Shown in pieces: positions 23,948 through 31,285 of a DNA stretch of 34,101 nucleotides. How positions within the stretch are numbered: position 1 is the stretch's first letter; every line of letters starts with the position of its first letter. The stretch spans positions 1-34,101 of the forward strand of contig JAIFMG010000198.1 of NCBI GenBank assembly GCA_020048645.1, read 5' to 3'. The stretch comes from Bacteroidota bacterium (GTDB taxonomy: Bacteria > Bacteroidota > Bacteroidia > Bacteroidales > UBA6013). Made by a program: the position numbers and the translations under genes. The notes under the pieces are model-generated. The model had not been told where the DNA came from, made no database searches, and saw only the letters and a list, made by a program, of their open reading frames with translations.

Positions 23948-23978
23948 CAAATTTACCGCATTTCGCGAATTACGCAAA
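23948..23978 (-). promoter_or_regulatory. Near-perfect Bacteroidota promoter of the receptor gene
   Basis: On the minus strand TTTG (23978-23975), exactly 19 nt, TAAATTTG (23955-23948): the textbook TTTG-N19-TAnnTTTG. Predicted leader is about 40 nt before the ATG at 23897. This suggests the receptor can be expressed apart from the yfiR-like gene. Confidence 0.65.
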
Positions 23979-24014
23979 GCCTAGGCCTTCTTTTGCCTTG
24001 GGGATGCCAGGTCT

Positions 24015-24452
24015 TCATTCGACCACATCCAGCGTCATGAGCCCTTCCAGCGAGATTTCGTAGGAAATGAGCAGCACTTCCTGCACCTGGTAGTCCGTTT
24101 CAACCTCCAGTGACATGATGCCGGTGAGCGACATGTCGTAGGAGGGCGTGAGCTCCGAAGTGTCGCCCCTCTGGCGGATTTCGAGCTCCATCAGGTCGCA
24201 GATTTCCATTTCGTAGCTCAACTGCAGCCGTTCGCTCATCTTGAGCACCTTGACGATCTGCAGGGCCATGAGGTCTTCCAGCGAAAGGTTGTAGCTGGGC
24301 TTGAGCGTGGCCGCGTCGGTCGAGCTGACCAGGCTGACTTCGAGCAAATCGTCGAGGGCGATTTCGTAGATTCCTTGCGCGTGGCCCTGGGCTGGCGCCA
24401 CCGTGGCGGCCAGCAGCCCGGCAAGAGCGTTCATGAGGAGCTTCTTTTTCAT
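24015..24452 (-). CDS. Secreted protein made of five SLEDLM repeats
   Basis: A 145-residue protein. The signal peptide (about 1-26, ending GHAQ) is followed by five tandem units spaced 25-27 residues: YEIALDDLLEVSLV, YNLSLEDLMALQIV, YEMEICDLMELEI, YDMSLTGIMSLEV, YEISLEGLMTLDV. Consensus YxxSLEDLMxLxV, usually introduced by L-x-x-S. From memory, a single copy of this motif (SLEELMNIEVTSVS-type) is common at the mature N-terminus of TonB-dependent receptors; I know of no protein built from it alone. The frame is open further upstream, but MKKKLLMNALAGLL at 24452 is the credible start. It lies 92 bp after the yfiR-like gene and upstream of a HAMP-GAF-PAS receptor. Function unknown. Confidence 0.8.
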   Translation of the reverse strand: MKKKLLMNALAGLLAATVAPAQGHAQGIYEIALDDLLEVSLVSSTDAATLKPSYNLSLEDLMALQIVKVLKMSERLQLSYEMEICDLMELEIRQRGDTSELTPSYDMSLTGIMSLEVETDYQVQEVLLISYEISLEGLMTLDVVE

Positions 24453-24544
24453 GGGGGAGGATTGGATGGCCGGATAGGACGACAAGAGGCGAGCCGATGG
24501 TGGGACGCCCGCCATGGCTTCTACGAAGACCACGGGGTGAAGGT

Positions 24545-25054
24545 TTAGTTCACGAGTATCGCCAGCTCCTTGAGGGCCTCGAGCACCGAGATGTTGTACT
24601 TGGTCGCGTTGCGGACATTGAGCTCGAACTTCTGCTTGTTGTCGCGGATCACGAAGTTGATGGCCGCGCCGCTTTGCGCCAGGCCCTCGTTCTCGGTGAT
24701 GACCAGGGTGCTGTTGGTGCCGACCTTCTGGAGCACCGTGGCCAGGTTCGCGCTCTGGTTCTTGGGCACGAAGAGCATGTGGCAGTTGGTGATCTCGCTC
24801 GTGGAGTTGAAGGTCTTGACCACGATGGGCTGGTTGCCCGCCCGCTTGGTGGCGGCCATGTCTTGAAGCTCGGGGGTGATGGCCGCGCCGGCTCCCAGGA
24901 CGCCGATCACGAAATCGCCCGTGGTGTAGGACGAGGGCCACTGGAAGTACTTGGTGAAGTTGTAGATGAAGACCGATTGCATCTTGGCCACTTGCGCATG
25001 GCTGCTCTGGGCGAAACCGGCGATGAGCAACGCGAGGAACAGGACTTTTTTCAT
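24545..25054 (-). CDS. YfiR-like (DUF4154) periplasmic protein
   Basis: A 169-residue protein with a signal peptide (1-21, AQSSHAQ) and the DUF4154 pattern: an opening helix MQSVFIYNFTKYFQWPSS, FVIGVLG, a central HMLFVPKNQS strand, LVITENEGLAQSGAAINFVIRDNKQKFELNV and a C-terminal helix ending LKELAIL. YfiR of Pseudomonas is a periplasmic repressor of the cyclase YfiN. Here the sole Cys (in TNCHMLF) means the disulfides of that protein are absent. In many bacteria DUF4154 genes sit beside a TonB-dependent receptor and a HAMP sensor; here the receptor is present but the TonB protein is replaced by the five-repeat protein. A weak TTTG-N21-TAGGCTCG lies upstream. Confidence 0.8.
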   Translation of the reverse strand: MKKVLFLALLIAGFAQSSHAQVAKMQSVFIYNFTKYFQWPSSYTTGDFVIGVLGAGAAITPELQDMAATKRAGNQPIVVKTFNSTSEITNCHMLFVPKNQSANLATVLQKVGTNSTLVITENEGLAQSGAAINFVIRDNKQKFELNVRNATKYNISVLEALKELAILVN

Positions 25055-25121
25055 GGGAGGTAAGGTTTTAGGTTTGGGGTCATGCTGGATGGGAAAGCTG
25101 GCTGCCGGAGGGGAGGCTAGG

Positions 25122-25154
25122 CGAGCCTAAGTCCTTTTGACATTTTTTTTCAAA
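25122..25154 (-). promoter_or_regulatory. Weak promoter candidate of the YfiR-like operon
   Basis: On the minus strand TTTG (25154-25151), 21 nt, TAGGCTCG (25129-25122), which matches TAnnTTCG at all but one base. The spacing is at the upper limit. Confidence 0.3.
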
Positions 25155-25169
25155 TTGTGAACCAAATCT

Positions 25170-27149
25170 TCAAAATGAAACGCTAATGTCGCCAAACATC
25201 TGCTGGATCCGCGTTTTTTCTGCCTCCGAGAACTCGTTTCCGCTCAGCTCGATGGCCAGGATCTGCTTCAGGCGAGAGGCCGAGGCCGGCAACTGGCGCA
25301 GCCCGCAGCTCTTGATTTCCAAGACCTTCAAGGTCTTGACCTGCTCCAGGGCCGCGAAGGCCGCGTCCAGGTCGAGGCTTGGGTTCCGCGAGAGGTCCAG
25401 CGTGCCCAGGCGGGCCAGCGTCTTTAACTCTTCTGGCAACCGTTGCAGGCCGCAGCCCGAGAGGTCCAGGTTCTTGAGCTGGGCCATGCGGGCCAGGTGG
25501 GGCAGGCTGGCGGCCAGGTCGAGGCCCAGGTTGCCCCCCAGGCCCAGGTGCTGCACCTTGGCAAGCCCCACGGCGCTCGCGGGCAGTGCCCTAAGGCCGT
25601 TTTCGCCCAAGCCCAGGGTCTCCAGGGCGGGCAGTTTCGAGAGCTCCGCCAGCAGGGCCTCATCGACCCGCAGGCCCGGCATGTGGTTGAGCTGCAGGTT
25701 CGACAGCTTGGCCAGCGCCAGCAGGCTGGGCGGGAAGGCCTCCAGCCGCAGCCCGCTCAGGTCGAGCCGCTCGAGGGCCGCCAGCCGGGCCAGGGTCGGC
25801 AGCGTGGCCGCCAGGTCCAGCTCGGGGTTGTCGGCCAGCTCCAGGTTTTTCAGGGCCGAGAGGTTCGAGAACTCCTGGGGCAGCAGCCGAAGGCCGTTCG
25901 CGTTGAGCTGGAGGCTTTCCAGCTTGACCAGGTTGGCCAGGGTGCTGGGCAGGGCCGTGAGCTGGTTCTGCGAGAGCGTCAGCACCTTGAGCTTGCCAAG
26001 CTGGCCCAGGCTGCCCGGCAGTTCGGCAAGCTGGTTGCGGTGCAGCAGAAGCTGCTCCAGGGCCTTGAGCTGGCCCAGGCTCTGGGGCAGGGCCGAGAGC
26101 TGGTTTCCGGCCAGGTTGAGGCTCACCAGGCGTTCCAGCTTGCCCAGCTCTTCGGGAAGGCTGTCGAGCTGGTTGTCGCGCACGTCCAGCTCCGAGAGGC
26201 GGCTGAGCCTGCCCACAGTGGCGGGCAGTCGGGCCAGGCGGTTGTCGGACAGGTAGAGCGATTTCAGGTTCGCGCACTTGCCCAGATCGGCCGGCAGGCT
26301 GTCGATCTGGTTCTGGAAGATGGAAATCTCCACCAGCCCGTCGAGGAAGCCGATTTCGGGCGGCAGCGTGCGGAGCAGGTTGCGCCACATGTAGAGGCCT
26401 TGCAGGCTGGTGAGCTTGCCGATCTGCGGAGGCAGTACCGCTATCTGGTTGCCCCAGAGGTACAAGGCCTGCAGCTTGGAAAGGTCGCCCAGGGCCGCGG
26501 GCAGTTCCGTCAGGCGGTTGGAGTTGGCGTCCAGGGTCTTGAGCTGCGCCAGTCCGAAAATGGCCTCGGGCAGCCGGGCCAGTTGGTTTGCGTCGATGAA
26601 GAGCTCCTCCAGGCTGGCCAGTTGGCCCAGCGAGGCGGGCAGGTCCGTGAGCTGGTTGCTGCCCAGGTAGAGCTGCTCGAGCTGCTCGAACTCGCAGACC
26701 ACGGGCGGCAGGTTGCCCAGCCTGTTGCCCGAGAGGTCAAGGAACCGCAGCCCCTCGGCCTTGGCCAAGCCCGAGGGCAGGCTGGTCAGGCGGTTGTCCG
26801 AGAGGTACAGCTCCTGGAGGTTCTTGAGGTTCTTGACCGACTCGGGCAGGCGCTCCAGGAGGTTCGACGAGACGCGCAGGCTGGTGAGCTTCTTGAGCTT
26901 GCCGATTTCCTCGGGCAGGCTGGTCAACTGGTTGTAGCTCAAGACCAGCTCGTGCAGGTTGCGGAGCTTGCCGATCTCGGCGGGCAGGCTGCTGAGGTTT
27001 TGGCCGCTCAGGTCGAGCAGATAGACCTCCTTGGGAGTTTCGAGGGCCTCTTCCAGCGAGCGGAAGGTGGGCGCCCCGCTGGGCACCTGCGCCCAGAGCT
27101 GGGGCAGGCAGAAGGCCGTCAGGGCGATGAGCAGGAGGGCTTTTCTCAT
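25170..27149 (-). CDS. Secreted leucine-rich-repeat protein
   Basis: A 659-residue protein: signal peptide (1-21), a short lead-in, then about 25 LRRs up to the last residues. The first 17 have the 23-residue LxxLxLxxNxLxxLPxxIGxL form. From about repeat 18, 26-27-residue units (NPELDLAATLPTLARL) alternate with 23-residue ones, giving a near 49-residue super-repeat. There is no kinase, Roc, barrel, C-terminal sorting signal or membrane segment. Such proteins typically bind protein ligands outside the cell; the partner is unknown. A -7-like TAAATTCG lies 32 bp before the ATG at 27149. It lies upstream of, and in the same orientation as, the yfiR-like operon, with 115 bp between them. Confidence 0.9.
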   Translation of the reverse strand: MRKALLLIALTAFCLPQLWAQVPSGAPTFRSLEEALETPKEVYLLDLSGQNLSSLPAEIGKLRNLHELVLSYNQLTSLPEEIGKLKKLTSLRVSSNLLERLPESVKNLKNLQELYLSDNRLTSLPSGLAKAEGLRFLDLSGNRLGNLPPVVCEFEQLEQLYLGSNQLTDLPASLGQLASLEELFIDANQLARLPEAIFGLAQLKTLDANSNRLTELPAALGDLSKLQALYLWGNQIAVLPPQIGKLTSLQGLYMWRNLLRTLPPEIGFLDGLVEISIFQNQIDSLPADLGKCANLKSLYLSDNRLARLPATVGRLSRLSELDVRDNQLDSLPEELGKLERLVSLNLAGNQLSALPQSLGQLKALEQLLLHRNQLAELPGSLGQLGKLKVLTLSQNQLTALPSTLANLVKLESLQLNANGLRLLPQEFSNLSALKNLELADNPELDLAATLPTLARLAALERLDLSGLRLEAFPPSLLALAKLSNLQLNHMPGLRVDEALLAELSKLPALETLGLGENGLRALPASAVGLAKVQHLGLGGNLGLDLAASLPHLARMAQLKNLDLSGCGLQRLPEELKTLARLGTLDLSRNPSLDLDAAFAALEQVKTLKVLEIKSCGLRQLPASASRLKQILAIELSGNEFSEAEKTRIQQMFGDISVSF

Positions 27150-27180
27150 GGTCTCGGTGGTTTTGCTGGTGAAAGTGGGG

Positions 27181-27188
27181 CGAATTTA
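27181..27188 (-). promoter_or_regulatory. Putative -7 element of the LRR protein gene
   Basis: The minus strand reads TAAATTCG, then CCCC, matching the TAnnTTCG motif of this chromosome. No clear -33 TTTG at the right spacing. Confidence 0.35.
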
Positions 27189-27248
27189 GACCATTTGGCC
27201 CAAATGGCAGCCTGGCCGACGCGGCCCTGCCCACGCGTGGGAAGGCGC

Positions 27249-28061
27249 TCAGCGGGCAATGCCCTGGGCCTGGACCTGCCCCTCGAAGACGAAGGTGGCC
27301 GGGCCTTCGAGCCAGATGTCGCGGAAGAGGCCCGGCTCGCGCACCAGGCGGACGCGCAGCTCGCCGCCGGGCGTGCGGATGTCGAAGCTCTGGGGCCCCA
27401 TGCTGTCGGCGGCCTCGACCAGCGCCGCGGCCGTAACGCCGGTGCCGCAGGCCAGGGTCTCGTCCTCGACGCCCCGCTCGTAGGTGCGGACCTCGAGCAG
27501 ACGGCCTTGGCGGCGCACCAGGTTGAAGTTGGTGCCCCGCGCCGCGAAGCGCTCGCCGTAGCGCACCGCGCGGGCCTGGCCCAGCAGGTCGGCGCCCTCC
27601 AGCTCGCTGGCCCGGCGGACGTAGTGCGGCGAGCCCGTGTCCAGGAAGAAGTCCTGGCCGATGGGCTCGAGCTCCCGCACGTCGTTCATCTTCAGCATCA
27701 CCCAGTCGGGGCGGGCCGGGGCGTAGCGCAGCTCGTGCGGGCCGTCCACCGCCTCGAAGGTGGTGGCCTCGGCCTGGGCGGGAACCAGGCCGATCCGCTT
27801 GGCGAAGGCCCCCGCGCAGCGGCCGCCGTTGCCGCAGAGGGTGCTCTCCCCGCCGTCGGAGTTGAAATAGACCATGCGGAAGGCCGTTTCCTCGGCCTTT
27901 TCGAGCAGGATCAGCCCATCGGCCCCGATGCCGAAACGCCGGTGGCAGAGCGCCGCGACCAGCCGATTCCGCCCCGCGCCGGGCTCGAAAAGGCCCTCGC
28001 GGTTGTCAATCATGATGAAATCGTTGCCGCAGCCTTGGTATTTGTGGAATGTCAACAGCAT
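27249..28061 (-). CDS. dapF: Diaminopimelate epimerase
   Basis: DapF converts LL- to meso-diaminopimelate for lysine and peptidoglycan synthesis. The 270-residue protein has both catalytic Cys in context: NSDGGESTLCGNGGRC (Cys76) and ETLACGTG (Cys205), plus the N-terminal FHKYQGCGNDFIMID. Length is normal. ATG 28061 is the family start. It is divergent from the htrA-like gene; the next gene downstream, the LRR gene, begins 100 bp later with its own promoter-like site, so dapF may be monocistronic. Confidence 0.97.
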   Translation of the reverse strand: MLLTFHKYQGCGNDFIMIDNREGLFEPGAGRNRLVAALCHRRFGIGADGLILLEKAEETAFRMVYFNSDGGESTLCGNGGRCAGAFAKRIGLVPAQAEATTFEAVDGPHELRYAPARPDWVMLKMNDVRELEPIGQDFFLDTGSPHYVRRASELEGADLLGQARAVRYGERFAARGTNFNLVRRQGRLLEVRTYERGVEDETLACGTGVTAAALVEAADSMGPQSFDIRTPGGELRVRLVREPGLFRDIWLEGPATFVFEGQVQAQGIAR

Positions 28062-28124
28062 GGTTTAGCGAAATCTTTGCGGACTTTAACCTTTGTTTAA
28101 GCACAGCCGGGGCCTGTCGGGCGT

Positions 28125-28132
28125 TAAATTCG
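28125..28132 (+). promoter_or_regulatory. Putative -7 element of the HtrA-like protease gene
   Basis: TAAATTCG followed by CG, fitting the TAnnTTCGCG motif. A TTTG at 28092-28095 is 29 nt upstream, too far for a -33 box. The leader would be about 170 nt. Confidence 0.35.
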
Positions 28133-28306
28133 CGAGACCGGAACGCAAGGCTTGATTTTCAGACAGACCCTGGGGGCAATCGGTTGCCGATGGATTTCCT
28201 CCTGGGCCAAAATTTCCAGGCAAAAGTGTGAATTTTTCGAGACCTTGGCCTCGCCGGAGGGATTCTCTTGATGAAATTTTGCTCAATAAAACCAAAAGAT
28301 AGGCAT

Positions 28307-29722
28307 ATGGAAAAAACGAATGTCAGACAGATGCTGGCCTTGCTGGGCGCCTCCGTGATGGGCGGCCTGGTGGCCTTGGGCGTTTTCGGGATGATCAACC
28401 AGCCCCACCAGCCCAGTCCGCTGGTCTCGCAGCCCCTCGTGGGCTCGTACAGCGTGTCGGCCGAGGCCGCGGGCCTCGATTTCACCATGGCCGCCGCGCG
28501 CAGCGTCCACTCGGTCGTACACGTCAAGACCCGTGCCGCCAGCAGCCCGAGCTCCTTCTACGACCTGCTCTGGGGGCAGCAGGGCGCCGTGGTCTCCTCC
28601 GGCTCGGGCGTCATCCTTTCGGCCGACGGCTACATCGTTACGAACAACCACGTCGTCGAAAGCTCGAACGAGATCGAGGTGGTGCTCAACGACAAGCGCT
28701 CGTTCCGGGCCGAGGTCGTCGGCAAGGATCCCTCGACCGACCTGGCCCTGCTCAAAATCGAGGGCGAGGGCCTGCAGCCCATCGAGATGGGCAACTCCGA
28801 CGCCCTGCGCGTGGGCGAGTGGGTCCTGGCCGTGGGCAACCCCTTCAACCTGACCTCCACCGTAACGGCCGGCATCGTCAGCGCCAAGGGCCGCAACATC
28901 AACCTCCTGCAAAACCAGTACGCCATCGAGTCCTTCATCCAGACCGACGCCGCCGTCAACCCCGGCAACAGCGGCGGGGCCCTGGTTTCCACCGACGGGC
29001 GGCTGGTGGGCATCAACACCGCCATCGCCTCGCGCAGCGGCTCGTTCTCGGGCTATTCCTTCGCCATCCCGACCAGCATCGTCGAGAAGGTCGTCAACGA
29101 CCTCAAGGAGTTCGGCCAGGTGCAGCGCGGCCTGCTGGGCGTCAACATCCGCGAGGTGGATGCCCCGGTGGCCCAGGAGCTGGGCCTGGACAAGGTCGAA
29201 GGCGTGCTGGTGGTCAGCACCGTCGAGAACGGGGCGGCCGCCGAGGCGGGCATCAAGCCCAACGACGTCATCCTCAAGGTCAACGGCGCGCCCGTCAACA
29301 GCGTGGCCGAGTTGCAGCAGGCCGTCAGCCTGCACCGCCCCGGCCAGAGCGTCAGCCTGCTCCTCCTGCGCGACGAGGAGCCCTTGGAGCTCGATGTGGT
29401 CCTCAAGAACAAGCACGGCAACACCGACATGGTCAGCATGGATTCGTACATGCGCATGCTCGGGGCCGAGTTCGAGCCGGTCGATCCGCTGGAGCTCAAG
29501 CGCCTGCGCATCCCCTCGGGCGTGAAGGTCGCCACGCTTTCGCCCGGCAAGCTCCTGCGCGCCGGCGTGCGCGAGGGCTACGTCATCACCAAGGTCAACA
29601 ACCAGCTCGTGGCCACGGTCGAGGACATCCGCGTCGCCCTCGAAAACAGCAGCGGAGGCATTTACATCGAAGGCATCTACCCCAACGGCGACAGCGAGTA
29701 CTACGCCTTCGGGATGCAGTGA
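28307..29722 (+). CDS. htrA: HtrA/DegP-family serine protease with two PDZ domains
   Basis: A membrane-anchored or exported protease (471 residues): hydrophobic N-terminus (about 9-30), trypsin-like domain with the triad His115 (TNNHVVES), Asp145 (STDLALLKIE) and Ser222 (NPGNSGGAL), PDZ1 (about 275-368, GLLGVNIREV...GAAAEAGIKPNDVILKVNG) and a shorter PDZ2 (about 385-465). HtrA proteins degrade or refold misfolded envelope proteins. ATG 28307 (MEKTNVRQMLALL) gives a normal N-terminus; an in-frame ATG at 28268 would add 13 residues. A perfect 10-bp hairpin lies 43 bp after the stop, merging into the promoter of cca. Confidence 0.92.
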   Translation: MEKTNVRQMLALLGASVMGGLVALGVFGMINQPHQPSPLVSQPLVGSYSVSAEAAGLDFTMAAARSVHSVVHVKTRAASSPSSFYDLLWGQQGAVVSSGSGVILSADGYIVTNNHVVESSNEIEVVLNDKRSFRAEVVGKDPSTDLALLKIEGEGLQPIEMGNSDALRVGEWVLAVGNPFNLTSTVTAGIVSAKGRNINLLQNQYAIESFIQTDAAVNPGNSGGALVSTDGRLVGINTAIASRSGSFSGYSFAIPTSIVEKVVNDLKEFGQVQRGLLGVNIREVDAPVAQELGLDKVEGVLVVSTVENGAAAEAGIKPNDVILKVNGAPVNSVAELQQAVSLHRPGQSVSLLLLRDEEPLELDVVLKNKHGNTDMVSMDSYMRMLGAEFEPVDPLELKRLRIPSGVKVATLSPGKLLRAGVREGYVITKVNNQLVATVEDIRVALENSSGGIYIEGIYPNGDSEYYAFGMQ

Positions 29723-29764
29723 GCCGGGGCTGATTTTTGGCCCGCGCAATGGCTTTTTCGCGGC

Positions 29765-29790
29765 AGGGGCGCCCCACTTCGGGCGCCCCT
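29765..29790 (+). terminator. Terminator-like hairpin after htrA
   Basis: AGGGGCGCCC (29765-29774) and GGGCGCCCCT (29781-29790) form a perfect 10-bp stem with a 6-nt loop. There is no T run; the next bases are GTTATATTCG, the -7 region of cca. Confidence 0.55.
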
Positions 29791-29792
29791 GT

Positions 29793-29800
29793 TATATTCG
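29793..29800 (+). promoter_or_regulatory. Putative -7 element of cca
   Basis: TATATTCG followed by CGGG, matching TAnnTTCGCGG. It begins 3 nt after the htrA hairpin and lies 43 bp before the ATG at 29843. The -33 box would fall within the hairpin. Confidence 0.45.
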
Positions 29801-29842
29801 CGGGCCATTACGCATCTTTCTTCATCCGAAAAACCCAAGCTG

Positions 29843-31285
29843 ATGAGATTTGAACTGGAGCAACCGGTCTTGCGCGCCATCGGGCAAGTGGCCCAGAAGA
29901 TGGGCATCAAGGCCTACGTCGTGGGCGGCCACGTCCGCGACCTGCTGCTCAACCAACTGCACCACTGGAACCGCGAAACCACGGACATCGACATCGTTAC
30001 CGAAGGAGACGGCATCGCCCTGGCGCAGGCCGTGGCCAAGAGCCTGCCCGGAAGGCCCAAGGTCAGCATCTACAAGACCTACGGAACGGCGGCCTTCCCC
30101 TACAAGGGCCTCTCGCTCGAGTTCGTCGGAGCCCGCAAGGAATCCTACCGTGGCGAGAGCCGCAACCCCACCGTCGAGGCCGGCACCCTGCGCGACGACC
30201 AGCTCCGCCGCGACTTCACCATCAACGCCATGTCCATCACCCTCGACCCCGACGACTTCGGCCTGCTGCTCGACCCCTTCGGCGGTGTGGACGACCTCGA
30301 GCGGCGGCTAATCCGCACCCCGCAAGACCCCGACATCACCTTCAGCGACGACCCCCTGCGCATGATGCGCGCCATCCGGTTCGCCGCACAGCTCGATTTC
30401 CGGATCGACCCCGACTGCCAGCGCGCCATCCGCCAGAACGCCCAGCGGCTCGACATCGTTACCATCGAGCGCGTCATGGTCGAGTTCAACAAGATCATGC
30501 TCGCACCCGTCCCCTCCGTGGGCCTCTACCTGCTCGACGACCTCGAGCTGCTCGGGCGGTTCTTCCCCGAGATGATCGCCCTCAAAGGCGTCGAGTCGGT
30601 CAATGGGCGCGCGCACAAGGACAACTTCATCCACACCCTGACCGTGCTCGACAACACCGCCCGCAAGTCCGACGACCTCTGGCTGCGCTGGTCGGCCCTG
30701 CTGCACGACATCGGCAAGCCCAAGTCCAAGCGCTTCGAGGCCAAGCAGGGCTGGACCTTCCACTCGCACGAGGTCATTGGCGCCAACATGGTCAAGCCCA
30801 TCTTCCAGCGCCTGCGCCTACCCCTGAAGGAGCCCCTGCGCCTGGTCGAAAAGCTCGTGCTGCTCCACCTGCGCCCCATCGTGCTTTCGAAGGAAGAAGT
30901 AACCGACTCGGCCGTGCGCCGCATCCTCTTCGACGCCGGACCCGACATCGAGGCCCTCATGGCCCTCTGCGAGGCCGACATCACCTCCAAAAACGCCGCC
31001 AAGGTCAAGCGCTACATGGCCAACTTCCAGCTTGTCCGCCAGAAAATCAAGGAGATAGAGGAAAAAGACCACTTGCGCAACTTCCAGCCGCCGATTTCGG
31101 GCGAGGAAATCATGGCCACCTTCGGCCTGGCGCCCAGCAAGCAGGTCGGCCTGATCAAGGACGCCATCAAGGACGCCATCCTGGAGGGCGCCATTGGCAA
31201 CAACCGCGAGGAGGCCTGGGCCTTCATGCTGGCTCGCGCGGCCGAGCAGGGCCTCAGCCCGCTGGCAACGGGCGGCGTAGCCTAG
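29843..31285 (+). CDS. cca: CCA tRNA nucleotidyltransferase with HD domain
   Basis: A class II nucleotidyltransferase, 480 residues, that adds or repairs the 3'-CCA of tRNA. It shows VGGHVRDLLL (27-36; the family usually has VGGxVRD), catalytic DID (48-50), RRDFTINAM (122-130), DPFGGVDDL, and DDPLRMMRAIRFAAQL. Residues about 260-400 are an HD phosphohydrolase domain with FIHTL and LLHDIGKPKS (HD at 288-289), common in bacterial cca genes for phosphatase activity. ATG 29843 is the family start. It is convergent with recG and overlaps it by 3 bp. Confidence 0.95.
   Translation: MRFELEQPVLRAIGQVAQKMGIKAYVVGGHVRDLLLNQLHHWNRETTDIDIVTEGDGIALAQAVAKSLPGRPKVSIYKTYGTAAFPYKGLSLEFVGARKESYRGESRNPTVEAGTLRDDQLRRDFTINAMSITLDPDDFGLLLDPFGGVDDLERRLIRTPQDPDITFSDDPLRMMRAIRFAAQLDFRIDPDCQRAIRQNAQRLDIVTIERVMVEFNKIMLAPVPSVGLYLLDDLELLGRFFPEMIALKGVESVNGRAHKDNFIHTLTVLDNTARKSDDLWLRWSALLHDIGKPKSKRFEAKQGWTFHSHEVIGANMVKPIFQRLRLPLKEPLRLVEKLVLLHLRPIVLSKEEVTDSAVRRILFDAGPDIEALMALCEADITSKNAAKVKRYMANFQLVRQKIKEIEEKDHLRNFQPPISGEEIMATFGLAPSKQVGLIKDAIKDAILEGAIGNNREEAWAFMLARAAEQGLSPLATGGVA

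Noticed and set aside
24453-24941. N-terminal extension of the SLEDLM-repeat protein
   Set aside because: Low-complexity Arg/Pro/His residues antisense-like to normal coding, and overlapping the yfiR-like gene; a proper signal peptide starts at 24452.
25200-27100. CRISPR array or tandem DNA repeat
   Set aside because: The periodicity (69 bp and 78 bp) is codon-phased and diverged, explained by the LRR protein.
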